A stretch of DNA of 64,000 nucleotides from CAIKLP01 sp965279595 (GTDB taxonomy: Bacteria > Bacteroidota > Bacteroidia > Sphingobacteriales > Sphingobacteriaceae), in NCBI GenBank assembly GCA_965279595.1, contig OZ257246.1:1302001-1366000 (forward strand). The letters are read 5' to 3'. Below are positions 16,545 through 24,909 of this stretch, one piece after another. Under the pieces are notes generated by a model that saw only the letters and a program-made list of their open reading frames with translations, made no database searches and was not told where the DNA came from. Within the stretch, counting starts at the first letter, position 1. The number at the start of each line of letters is the position of its first letter. Made by a program: the position numbers and the translations under genes.

Positions 16545-17482
16545 TGGAGAATAGAATTACAAAACTATTCAATATAAAATATCCTATAATTCAAGCAGGA
16601 ATGATTTGGTGCAGTGGCTGGAGATTAGCCTCTGCAGTATCAAACGCAGGTGGATTAGGTATTATAGGTGCAGGATCAATGTATCCTGATGTTTTAAGAG
16701 AACATATTCAGAAATGTAAATCTGCAACTAAATTTCCTTTCGGAGTTAATGTGCCATTGCTATATCCTGACATTGAACAATTGATGAATATAATTGTCGA
16801 GGAAGGTGTTAAGATTGTATTCACATCCGCAGGCAATCCAAAAACCTGGACAGCTTTTTTGAAAGAAAAGGGAATCATAGTTGTTCATGTTGTTGCTAAT
16901 GTGAAATTTGCTTTGAAGTGCCAAGAAGCTGGAGTTGATGCAATTGTAGCAGAAGGTTTTGAAGCAGGAGGACATAATGGAAGAGAAGAAACAACTACAC
17001 TTTGTTTGATACCAATGGTAAGGAAAGCAGTTTCTATTCCATTGATTGCAGCAGGGGGAATTGCAACAGGAAGAGCAATGTTGGCAGCAATGGTTTTAGG
17101 AGCTGATGCAGTGCAAGTTGGTTCTCGGTTTGCAGCTTCCAATGAGTCATCAGCGCATGTTAATTTCAAAAATAAAATTGTTGAAATTGGGGAAGGTGAA
17201 ACTCAACTCTCCATGAAAAAATTAATACCAGTGAGACTTATAAAAAATGAGTTTTTTCAAAAAGTAGATTTGGCAGAAGCTAAAGGGGCAAGTCGTGATG
17301 AGTTGGTAGAGATATTAGGTAGAGCGCGTGCAAAGAAGGGTATGTTTGAAGGAGATATGAATGATGGAGAACTAGAAATTGGGCAAATTTCTGGATTGAT
17401 TTCTGAAATTAAATCTGCAAGCACTATTGTTGAAGAAATGATGCAAGAATTCCAATTAGCAAAATCTGAAATTTCAAACTGA
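16544..17482 (+). CDS. Nitronate monooxygenase / FabK-like FMN enzyme
   Basis: 312-aa TIM-barrel flavoprotein. The N-terminal YPIIQAGMIWCSG, the GGLGIIGAG loop, the catalytic-type histidine in EGFEAGGHNGRE and the FMN-phosphate-binding AAGGIATGRAM / GADAVQVGSRF are all visible. The family includes 2-nitropropane dioxygenases and enoyl-ACP reductase II; sequence alone does not separate them here. The start overlaps the preceding stop by one base (TAATG), so translation is coupled. Confidence 0.88.
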   Translation: MENRITKLFNIKYPIIQAGMIWCSGWRLASAVSNAGGLGIIGAGSMYPDVLREHIQKCKSATKFPFGVNVPLLYPDIEQLMNIIVEEGVKIVFTSAGNPKTWTAFLKEKGIIVVHVVANVKFALKCQEAGVDAIVAEGFEAGGHNGREETTTLCLIPMVRKAVSIPLIAAGGIATGRAMLAAMVLGADAVQVGSRFAASNESSAHVNFKNKIVEIGEGETQLSMKKLIPVRLIKNEFFQKVDLAEAKGASRDELVEILGRARAKKGMFEGDMNDGELEIGQISGLISEIKSASTIVEEMMQEFQLAKSEISN

Positions 17483-17502
17483 AATTTTTTGAATAAAATA
17501 AA

Positions 17503-17775
17503 ATGAAAAAGCATTTCAATATTACAATTTCTGGTAAAGTACAGGGTGTTTATTTTAGAGAGTCAACTAAGGCTGTTGCAGATCAGTTAGGCGTTACAGG
17601 ATATATTATGAATCAACCAAATACTGAAGTTTTTATTGAAGCTGAAGCTGAATCTTTTATCATTGATTCATTTATAGATTGGTGTAATGAAGGTCCAGAA
17701 AGAGCTGATGTAGTAGGAGTGGTTGTTCAAGAAGGAGATGTAAAAGGTTTCACCAATTTTTTAGTAAAAAAATAG
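17503..17775 (+). CDS. acyP: Acylphosphatase
   Basis: 90 aa, complete acylphosphatase fold hydrolysing carboxyl-phosphate bonds such as those of acetyl phosphate. The oxyanion loop is GKVQGVYFRE with catalytic R19, and N37 in the GYIMNQ motif orients the water. In most relatives the second motif is GWVRN; here GYIMN keeps the asparagine. It ends 2 nt before the TTG start of the flippase gene. Confidence 0.93.
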   Translation: MKKHFNITISGKVQGVYFRESTKAVADQLGVTGYIMNQPNTEVFIEAEAESFIIDSFIDWCNEGPERADVVGVVVQEGDVKGFTNFLVKK

Positions 17776-17777
17776 CA

Positions 17778-19283
17778 TTGTCATCCATAAAAAAACTAGC
17801 ATCTCAAACTGCATATTATGGACTAAGTAGTATTCTTGGTAGAATGCTTTATTATGCACTAGTTCCATTGCATACCCGTGTTTTGCACAATCAACAAGAT
17901 TATGGAGTTATTGGTGTAATGTATGCTTATGTTACCTTTTTAAATATTGTATTTTCCTATGGAATGGAAACTGCCTTTTTCCGTTTTGCCACAAAATCTG
18001 AGAACCCAAACAATATTTATTCAAATGCATTTTCAATTGTTGGGCTTACTTCAATTTTATTTGCAAGTTTAATTTGTCTTTTTGCCTACCCTATTTTGAA
18101 CTTAATTTCTTTTGGTTCAAATGCATTGTATCAAGTTGATTATATATATATGTTCGCTGCAATTATGGGATTTGAAGCAATTGCTGCGATACCATTTGCT
18201 AAATTAAGATTAGATAATCGACCAATTAAGTTTGCCTCCATACGCGTTGCTAATATTTCAATTAATGTTTTATTGAATATTTATTTTTTAGTTATTTGTC
18301 CATGGATGATTAATAGAGGAACAACAAATGTCTTCTTTTCATTTTACAATTCAAATTCGGCTGTTTATTATATTTTTTTATCAAACTTAATTGCAAGTGC
18401 TGCAACTATTTTAATGTTGTATCAAGAAATAATTCTTGTTAAATTTCAATTAACGCTTAAATATTTAAAACCACTTTTAGTATATGCAATACCCTTATTA
18501 TTCGCAGGTTTAGCAGGAATGATTAATGAAACTTTAGATAGGATTTTGTTGCAGTATTATTTGCCAGGCACATTAGAATCTAGACTTTCACAAATAGGAA
18601 TTTATAATGCTGCATATAAATTGTCGATCTTCATGACGCTTGCAACCCAAGCATTCAGAATGGCCGCTGAACCGTTCTTTTTTTCTGTGAGTAAAGAGTT
18701 AAATGCAAAAGAGACATATGCTAAAGTAATGAAGTATTATATCATTGTTTGCTGTGTTATTTTTTTAGCAGTTATGTTGCATATTTCTATAATAGAACAA
18801 ATTTTGGGTAAAGGTTATCGCGATGGATTGTTTGTTGTTCCGATATTATTATTAGCCAACTTATTTTTTGGAATTTATATGAATTTGTCAATTTGGTTTA
18901 AGCTTGCTGATAAAACAATTTTCGGTGCACTGTTTACAATAATTGGAGCTGTTATTACAATTGGGCTTAATATTTTGTGGATTCCCATCTTTGGTTTTGA
19001 AGGCTCTGCATATGCAACCTTGATTTGTTATTTAATTATGATGTTGCTTTGTTATGTATTTGGGCAACGTTATTTCAAGGTGTCATATAATTGGAAGAAT
19101 GCTTTATTTTATATTTTATTAATGTTATTGATTTATCAAATTTCAAATGGTTTGAAAAGTTTATCAATTCCTATTAATGAAATTGTGATGCAGATTATAG
19201 ATAGTGTTTTATTTATCTTATTTATTTTGATTGCCTATTTAAAAGACTTTCGAATATTAATTAAAAAAAATAATGCAAATTAA
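17778..19283 (+). CDS. MOP-superfamily polysaccharide flippase (Wzx-like)
   Basis: 501 aa and about 12-14 predicted membrane helices, with the N-terminal LASQTAYYGLSSILGRML typical of O-antigen/polysaccharide translocases. Such proteins flip undecaprenyl-linked oligosaccharides across the inner membrane. The frame begins at TTG, 2 nt after the acylphosphatase stop, with no better ATG before the first helix. Its 3' end overlaps dut by 11 nt. This flippase plus two nucleotidyltransferases points to a lipid-linked glycan pathway distinct from the synthase-dependent locus at 5395-13436. Confidence 0.87.
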   Translation: MSSIKKLASQTAYYGLSSILGRMLYYALVPLHTRVLHNQQDYGVIGVMYAYVTFLNIVFSYGMETAFFRFATKSENPNNIYSNAFSIVGLTSILFASLICLFAYPILNLISFGSNALYQVDYIYMFAAIMGFEAIAAIPFAKLRLDNRPIKFASIRVANISINVLLNIYFLVICPWMINRGTTNVFFSFYNSNSAVYYIFLSNLIASAATILMLYQEIILVKFQLTLKYLKPLLVYAIPLLFAGLAGMINETLDRILLQYYLPGTLESRLSQIGIYNAAYKLSIFMTLATQAFRMAAEPFFFSVSKELNAKETYAKVMKYYIIVCCVIFLAVMLHISIIEQILGKGYRDGLFVVPILLLANLFFGIYMNLSIWFKLADKTIFGALFTIIGAVITIGLNILWIPIFGFEGSAYATLICYLIMMLLCYVFGQRYFKVSYNWKNALFYILLMLLIYQISNGLKSLSIPINEIVMQIIDSVLFILFILIAYLKDFRILIKKNNAN

Positions 19284-19704
19284 AATAATTAATAAATCAT
19301 CAAATGCTTTACCTGCTTATGAAACTGCACATGCTGCTGGTATGGATATTCGTGCATTTTTAGAGCAGCCTTTAGAAATGAAACCATTAGAAAGAAAGTT
19401 GATCCCAACAGGCTTATTTATGGAGTTGCCTATAGGTTTTGAAGCTCAAATTAGACCAAGAAGTGGATTAGCTTATAAAAATGGAATAACTGTGTTGAAT
19501 TCACCAGGCACTATTGATTCCGATTATAGAGGTGAGATTAAGATATTGTTAATAAACTTGAGTAATGATAATTTTATTATCCAATCAGGAGATAGAATAG
19601 CGCAAATGATCATTTCTAGTCACGAAAATGTAATTTGGTCAGAAGCCACTATGCTTTCAGAAACCGATAGAGGTGAGGGTGGTTATGGCCATACAGGCAA
19701 ATAG
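19273..19704 (+). CDS. dut: Deoxyuridine 5'-triphosphate nucleotidohydrolase
   Basis: 143 aa trimeric dUTPase that hydrolyses dUTP to dUMP. All five motifs are in order: AGMDIRA (22-28), RPRSGLA (61-67), GTIDSDYRG (79-87), GDRIAQMI (106-113), and the C-terminal arm RGEGGYGHTGK (133-143). The arm carries Tyr and His in place of the more usual Phe and Ser. The start overlaps the flippase end by 11 nt. Confidence 0.96.
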   Translation: MQIKIINKSSNALPAYETAHAAGMDIRAFLEQPLEMKPLERKLIPTGLFMELPIGFEAQIRPRSGLAYKNGITVLNSPGTIDSDYRGEIKILLINLSNDNFIIQSGDRIAQMIISSHENVIWSEATMLSETDRGEGGYGHTGK

Positions 19705-19725
19705 TTTACCAAATAAACTAGTGCC
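19697..19725 (+). other. Hairpin at the 3' end of dut
   Basis: GGCA-AA-TAGTTTA-CCAAA-TAAACTA-G-TGCC forms a nested stem that includes the dut stop codon. There is no T-run after it, so it is not a standard terminator. It may mark an mRNA 3' end or be chance. Confidence 0.35.
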
Positions 19726-19755
19726 TTAATATAGCCTTACTATCCTAGATTTTCT

Positions 19756-19763
19756 TATTTTTG
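19756..19763 (+). promoter_or_regulatory. TAnnTTTG -7 box for the second nucleotidyltransferase
   Basis: TATTTTTG matches the consensus, with a leader of about 20 nt carrying GAGGAAATT before the ATG at 19787. Confidence 0.6.
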
Positions 19764-19786
19764 CCCAATTACAATTCGAGGAAATT

Positions 19787-20794
19787 ATGAGAATTATTGT
19801 ACCAATGGCAGGAATGGGTAAAAGAATGAGGCCCCATACCTTAACAACTCCTAAACCATTAATACCAGTTGCTGGAAAATCAATTGTGCAAAGATTAATG
19901 GAAGACATTAACAAAGTTTGTGGTCAACCAATTGAAGAAATTGCTTTTATAATAGGGAATTTTGGCGAAGCTGCTGAAAAAAATCTAATTGCAATTGCAG
20001 AAAGCTTGGGAGCCAAGGGTTCAATTTATTATCAAGATGAAGCATTAGGCACTGCACATGCAATATATTGTGCAAAAGAAAGTCTTTCTGGACCATGTGT
20101 TGTTGCATTTGCAGACACATTGTTTAAAGCAGATTTTGTTTTAGATTCAAGTAAAGATGGAATTATTTGGGTTCAACAAATTGATGATCCACGTCAATTT
20201 GGAGTTGTGAAAATTGACTCCAATAATATAATAACTGATTTTGTGGAAAAGCCTCAAGAGTTTGTTTCCGATTTAGCAATTATTGGCATTTATTATTTTA
20301 AAGATGGTGAATACTTGAAAAGAGAGATTAAATATTTGTTGGATAATAATATCAAAATAAAAGGGGAGTTTCAATTAACTAATGCTTTAGAAAACATGAA
20401 GGCCAAGGGAACTCAATTTGCTCCTGGGAAAGTCACGGAATGGTTAGATTGTGGTAACAAAGACGCTACTGTTTACACGAATCAAAGAGTTTTAGAGTTT
20501 GTGAAAGATGTTGAGAAAACACTTTCAGATACAGCTCAAGTAAATAATTCAAAAGTTATTCAACCTTGTTTTATTGGAGAAAATGTAATTATTGAAAACT
20601 CAACAATAGGTCCACACGTATCTATTGGTAATAATACCAAAGTAATAAATTCCGTTATAAGCAATAGTATCATTCAAACAAATGCAATTATTAAAGATTC
20701 AAACTTTAGTAATTCAATGGTTGGAAATTTTGCAGAAGTAGAAGCTGTAAAAGGATCTTTGAGTTTGAGTGATTATTCAACTATAACTAAATAA
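19787..20794 (+). CDS. Sugar-phosphate nucleotidyltransferase with beta-helix tail (copy 2)
   Basis: 335 aa. The signature GMGKRMRPHTLTTPKPLIPV at the N-terminus binds the nucleotide, FADTLFKADF supplies the metal-binding acid, and the WLDCGNKD motif closes the sugar pocket. Hexapeptide repeats (ENVIIENSTIGPHVSIGNN) form the C-terminal helix. It shares domain order, length and many motifs with the protein at 14863-15855, but the two have diverged well, so they probably handle different sugars or nucleotides. It starts its own transcription unit leading into the TPR and DUF4292 genes. Confidence 0.86.
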   Translation: MRIIVPMAGMGKRMRPHTLTTPKPLIPVAGKSIVQRLMEDINKVCGQPIEEIAFIIGNFGEAAEKNLIAIAESLGAKGSIYYQDEALGTAHAIYCAKESLSGPCVVAFADTLFKADFVLDSSKDGIIWVQQIDDPRQFGVVKIDSNNIITDFVEKPQEFVSDLAIIGIYYFKDGEYLKREIKYLLDNNIKIKGEFQLTNALENMKAKGTQFAPGKVTEWLDCGNKDATVYTNQRVLEFVKDVEKTLSDTAQVNNSKVIQPCFIGENVIIENSTIGPHVSIGNNTKVINSVISNSIIQTNAIIKDSNFSNSMVGNFAEVEAVKGSLSLSDYSTITK

Positions 20795-20805
20795 ATACAG
20801 ACTGA

Positions 20806-22560
20806 ATGCCTAGAAATAAAAGCATCATTAGCAAAATTATTCTTCTTTTTTCTATGTTATTTCTTTTAACAAATAGCATTTCTTTTGCTCAATCTAAAAA
20901 AGATAAAAAGAATGCAGAGTTAAAAGGGCAATTATCAGAAGAGCAAAAAAACAATTTAAGCGTGTTTTATTTTGAAGGTTTAAAACAAAAGTCATTAGGT
21001 GAAATTGATTTTGCAATTATTAATTTCAATAAGGTAATAGCTTTAGATCCAAATAATGCTGCTGCTTTTTATGAATTAGGTCAGCTTTATATAAGTAAGA
21101 AAAAAACGAAAGATGCGGAGATTGCTTTTAATGAAGCAATCAAAATTGAGCCAAACAATGAATGGTATTTAAGTGCTTTAGCAGAAGTTGAAGAAAAACA
21201 AAATAATTACAAAGCTGCAGAGGAAACTTATTCTAAAATTATAAAATTAAAGCCTGAAAAATCAGAGTTCTATTTTGATTTGGCAAGCATGCAATTGTAT
21301 CAAGGTAAATTCAAAGAAGCTCTGCAAACTTATTATTTGATTGAAAAGCAAATTGGAATTAATGAAGATGTAATTATTCAAAAGGAAAAAATTTGGCTTA
21401 AGTTAAATAAGGTTGACAAGGCTGTTTTGGAAGTTCAAAAATTAATTAAATACAACCCAAAAGAAACAAGATATAAGTTAATGCTTGCTGAATTATATCT
21501 TGCAAATAATTTATCTGAAAAAGCTTTAAATACTTATTTAGATATTTTAAAGGAAGAGCCTACTAATGGATATGCTCAACTAGCATTAGCTGATTATTAT
21601 AGGGAGAAGAAAGATGCTCAACGCTCAATGGAGTTTCTCCAATTGGCATTCGCTAATCCAGCTATAAATATTGATAATAAAGTTAGAATACTTTCGCCTT
21701 ATTTTTCTGTTATGTCGGTGGAAGCTATGAAAGAGCAAGCCTTGATTCTGGCAAAGTTGTTACCTGAAGCACACCCAACTGATGCAAAAGCTTTTGCTAT
21801 TTATGGTGATTTTTTATATCAAGATAAACAATTAGAAAAAGCAAAAGGGCTTTACCAAGAAACTATTAAATTGGATAAAAAAGTCTTTGCAGTTTGGCAA
21901 AATTTATTGTTTATTGAAGCTGAAACAAGTGATTATAAAAGTTTATTAGAAACAAGCGAAGAGGCGAAATCTCTTTTCCCAACTCAATCACTTGTTTTTT
22001 ATATGAATGCAGCTGCTAAAATGCAATTGAAAGATTATACACATGCAATTGAATCATATCAAATAGCACTTTCGGTTTTGGTTGATAACAAAGAATTAGA
22101 AGCACAAATTTATGCCAATTTAGGAGATGCATATCATAATTTAAAAGAGGAATCAAAATCAGATTCTTCTTATGAGAAAGTTTTGAAATTAAAACCTGAA
22201 GAAGCTTTTGTTTTGAATAATTACGCATATTATTTATCTCTTAGAGGAATCAATTTGGAAAGAGCTGAACAGATGTCATTAAAATCCAATGAACTTCAAA
22301 AAGACAATTCAAATTTTCAAGATACTTATGCCTGGATACTATATAAATTAAATAAGTATGAAGATGCATTAGTATGGATTCAGAAAGCTGCACAAACAGG
22401 TGAAGGGAAAAGTGCTACAGTGTTGGAGCATTACGGAGATATTCTTTTTAAATTAGGGAAAAAACAAGATGCTATGGAGAAGTGGAAAGCTGCTAAAGTT
22501 ATCGGTGATGCATCACCTTTAATTGAAAAGAAAATCCAAGACCAAAAATTGTATGAATAA
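20806..22560 (+). CDS. Exported tetratricopeptide-repeat protein
   Basis: 584 aa with a signal peptide (LLFSMLFLLTNSISFAQ). At least ten TPR units follow; recognisable ones include FNKVIALDPNNAAAFYELG and YEKVLKLKPEEAFVLNNYAYYLS, the latter typical of C-terminal TPR blocks in envelope proteins. It is probably periplasmic and scaffolds protein contacts. It starts 11 nt after the nucleotidyltransferase and overlaps the DUF4292 lipoprotein gene by 8 nt. The order nucleotidyltransferase-TPR-DUF4292-EnvC is one I associate with Bacteroidota generally, and it suggests a shared envelope role, possibly lipoprotein or LPS trafficking. No enzyme motif is seen. Confidence 0.85.
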   Translation: MPRNKSIISKIILLFSMLFLLTNSISFAQSKKDKKNAELKGQLSEEQKNNLSVFYFEGLKQKSLGEIDFAIINFNKVIALDPNNAAAFYELGQLYISKKKTKDAEIAFNEAIKIEPNNEWYLSALAEVEEKQNNYKAAEETYSKIIKLKPEKSEFYFDLASMQLYQGKFKEALQTYYLIEKQIGINEDVIIQKEKIWLKLNKVDKAVLEVQKLIKYNPKETRYKLMLAELYLANNLSEKALNTYLDILKEEPTNGYAQLALADYYREKKDAQRSMEFLQLAFANPAINIDNKVRILSPYFSVMSVEAMKEQALILAKLLPEAHPTDAKAFAIYGDFLYQDKQLEKAKGLYQETIKLDKKVFAVWQNLLFIEAETSDYKSLLETSEEAKSLFPTQSLVFYMNAAAKMQLKDYTHAIESYQIALSVLVDNKELEAQIYANLGDAYHNLKEESKSDSSYEKVLKLKPEEAFVLNNYAYYLSLRGINLERAEQMSLKSNELQKDNSNFQDTYAWILYKLNKYEDALVWIQKAAQTGEGKSATVLEHYGDILFKLGKKQDAMEKWKAAKVIGDASPLIEKKIQDQKLYE

Positions 22561-23329
22561 AAGTAGCTATATATTAATTATTATTACCTTATTCTGTTAT
22601 ACTTCTTGTCGGACTGCCAAGTCAATTCATTCCAAAGAAATAGCTGCTGTAATTTCTGCAGAAGAAAAGGAAAAAATTGAAGTTCTACAACAAATTCCAA
22701 ATGCCCAATTCAACTTTAACTTAATTACCGCAAAAGCAAAAGTGGCAATATCAAGTAAAGGGAATACACAAAATGTTACTTTCAACATTAGAATGAAAAA
22801 GGATGAAAAAATTTGGATTTCTGTGAATGCAATTGGAAGTATTGAAGTTGCCCGTATTTTATTAACACCTGATAGTGTAAAAATTATTGACCGAATAAAT
22901 AATAAATATATAGTGAAAGATTATGTTTTCATTTCGAATCTTTTAAAAAATGAAGTAAGTTTTTTCAGTATGCAAGATTTGATGATAGGAAACGTCCCAT
23001 TGCCATTGCTTGTCAATAATTTGAGAGTGATGTCAAATTCGGAAAACATTTTATTATCAAATTCAGTTGATGAAAAAAAATCAACCATTACTCTTTTGAA
23101 AAGCACTTATAAAATGTTGCAATTAACCGTAATAGATACGTTTAGTAATAAGAATTTAAAAATTGATTATGCGGATCAAAGACCAATTGAAGGGCAAAAT
23201 TTTCCATATTTAATAAATTCAATTGCCAGTTCTGAAAAAGAATCAGTAAAATTGGATATTCAATTTGTAAAAGTTGAAAAAGTTAGTTCATTAGAGTTCC
23301 CATTTAATATTCCAAAACGTTTTGAATAA
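22553..23329 (+). CDS. DUF4292 lipoprotein (LolA/LolB-like fold)
   Basis: About 258 aa. The start at 22553 (ATG overlapping the TPR stop) gives a short signal peptide ending in CYTSC, a lipobox. The longer in-frame extension to 22523 would spoil it. The body has the long amphipathic beta-strands of LolA/LolB-like half-barrels (FNFNLITAKAKVAISS, VTFNIRMKKDEKIWISV, FEFPFNIPKRF-like end). DUF4292 proteins in Bacteroidota are placed in lipoprotein or lipid transport by fold similarity, not by experiment known to me. The stop overlaps the EnvC gene start. Confidence 0.8.
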   Translation: MNKSSYILIIITLFCYTSCRTAKSIHSKEIAAVISAEEKEKIEVLQQIPNAQFNFNLITAKAKVAISSKGNTQNVTFNIRMKKDEKIWISVNAIGSIEVARILLTPDSVKIIDRINNKYIVKDYVFISNLLKNEVSFFSMQDLMIGNVPLPLLVNNLRVMSNSENILLSNSVDEKKSTITLLKSTYKMLQLTVIDTFSNKNLKIDYADQRPIEGQNFPYLINSIASSEKESVKLDIQFVKVEKVSSLEFPFNIPKRFE

Positions 23330-24566
23330 TATAAAGTCTGTATTTATTTTTTTTACACTTTGTTTGTTTTCATTAACCGCGATTTCGCAGTCTAAGGAGG
23401 ATTTGGAAAATAAGAAAAAGCAACTGGCACGTGAGATCGAACAAACCTCCAAAATTTTAAAAGAAACACAAAAGAATAAAAAGGCAACTATGGCTCAACT
23501 CAATGCGCTTTCTAAGCAAATTGAGATGCGTCAGAATTTAATTAATACAATTAGCTCTGAAGTTCGAATTCTCGAAAATCAAATTGGTGCTACCAATTCA
23601 GATATCAATCAATTGCAAGAAGAACTAGCTCAATTGAAAAAGGAGTATGCAGCAATGATCCGTTTTGCTTATCGAAATCAAAGTTCCTATAATAAATTAA
23701 TGTTTGTTTTTGCAGCAGAAAATTTTAATCAAGCATATAAACGATTAAAATATTTACAACAATTTAGTGAGTATCGACAAAAACAAGCAAGATATATTGA
23801 AGCAGCTGAATTAAAACTAGAAGCAAAAATGGAAACCTTGGAAAGCAATAAAAAGGTGAAGAACGGTTTGCTTGTAGAGGAACAAAAAGAAAAAGTTACG
23901 CTGGGTAAAGAAAAAGATCAGCAACAGCAAATGGCTAATCAGCTATCAGTAAAAGAATCAAAACTAAAAAAGCAATTAGCAGATAAACAAGCTCAAGCTA
24001 GAAAGATGGATCGAATGATTCAGGATATTATTAGAAAGGAAATTGAATCTGCTCGTAAAAAAGCAGAAGCAGAAGCAAAAGCTAAAGGAACAAAATTGTC
24101 TAATACGGATAAAACAAGTTCAGCTAACTTGACTTTAACTCCTGAAGCATTAAAATTATCTGCTGATTTTACTTCAAATAAGGGGCGATTACCTTGGCCA
24201 GTTGAAAAAGGTACCATTTATGAATATTTTGGAACACACGCTCATCCACAATTAAAAGGAGTGATGGTACAAAATAATGGAGTGGATATTAAGACAGCTA
24301 CAGGTGCAAATGTCAGGTCTATTTTTGCAGGGACTGTTTCTGGAGTTATTCAAATACCTGGTGGGCAAAATGCTGTATTAATTAGGCATGGAGAATTTGT
24401 AACAGTTTATTCAAATCTAAAATCAGTATCAGTTAAAAATGGTCAAAAAGTAACTACAAAGCAAAATTTGGGAGTTGCTTATACCGAGGATGATTTAACT
24501 TCAATGGAATTGCAAATTTGGAAAGGTATGACCAAATTGAACCCAACTGATTGGCTTGCAAGGTAA
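23322..24566 (+). CDS. EnvC-like murein hydrolase activator (degenerate M23/LytM)
   Basis: 414 aa. The signal peptide requires the TTG start at 23322, which overlaps the DUF4292 stop. Residues about 25-255 are long coiled coils, followed by a LytM domain at about 295-412. The zinc ligands of active M23 peptidases are absent: the HxxxD position reads NNGVD, the HxH positions read YSNL and MELQIW. It should therefore lack peptidase activity and instead activate cell-wall amidases, as EnvC does during division. It lies last in the nucleotidyltransferase-TPR-DUF4292 run. Confidence 0.87.
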   Translation: MNNIKSVFIFFTLCLFSLTAISQSKEDLENKKKQLAREIEQTSKILKETQKNKKATMAQLNALSKQIEMRQNLINTISSEVRILENQIGATNSDINQLQEELAQLKKEYAAMIRFAYRNQSSYNKLMFVFAAENFNQAYKRLKYLQQFSEYRQKQARYIEAAELKLEAKMETLESNKKVKNGLLVEEQKEKVTLGKEKDQQQQMANQLSVKESKLKKQLADKQAQARKMDRMIQDIIRKEIESARKKAEAEAKAKGTKLSNTDKTSSANLTLTPEALKLSADFTSNKGRLPWPVEKGTIYEYFGTHAHPQLKGVMVQNNGVDIKTATGANVRSIFAGTVSGVIQIPGGQNAVLIRHGEFVTVYSNLKSVSVKNGQKVTTKQNLGVAYTEDDLTSMELQIWKGMTKLNPTDWLAR

Positions 24567-24636
24567 ATTTATTGGTTTAGCCTATCTATTTATTGAATTA
24601 AATAAGTAAAAGCCTAATTTGCTTAGGGTTTTTTGT

Positions 24637-24644
24637 TATTTTTG
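24637..24644 (+). promoter_or_regulatory. TAnnTTTG -7 box for tatA
   Basis: TATTTTTG matches the consensus, 20 nt before the ATG at 24664. It lies downstream of the longer frame's TTG at 24619, so it supports 24664 as the start. Confidence 0.6.
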
Positions 24645-24663
24645 CGTACTAATTTTATGTAAA

Positions 24664-24885
24664 ATGTTAACATCAAATTTATTAATCTTCAATTTAGGCG
24701 GTCAAGAAGTTATTCTGATTGTTGTTTTAGCTTTATTATTATTCGGAGGAAAGAAAATTCCTGAATTAATGCGTGGTGTTGGTAAGGGAATCAGAGAATT
24801 CAAAGATGCATCAAGTGGTGTAAAACGTGATATCGAAGAAAGCATGACTGACAAGGAAGCTGATAAAATCAATCCTCCTAATTAA
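24664..24885 (+). CDS. tatA: Twin-arginine translocase subunit TatA/TatE
   Basis: 73 aa. One N-terminal membrane helix (LLIFNLGGQEVILIVVLALLLF) leads to the hallmark FGGKKIPELMRGVGKGIREFK amphipathic helix and an acidic tail. TatA oligomers form the pore that exports folded proteins. The start at 24664 fits the family better than an upstream extension to 24619, because the -7 box lies between them. TatC is not in the window. Confidence 0.95.
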   Translation: MLTSNLLIFNLGGQEVILIVVLALLLFGGKKIPELMRGVGKGIREFKDASSGVKRDIEESMTDKEADKINPPN

Positions 24886-24909
24886 TTTCTTTTTTAAATC
24901 ATTTTTACT

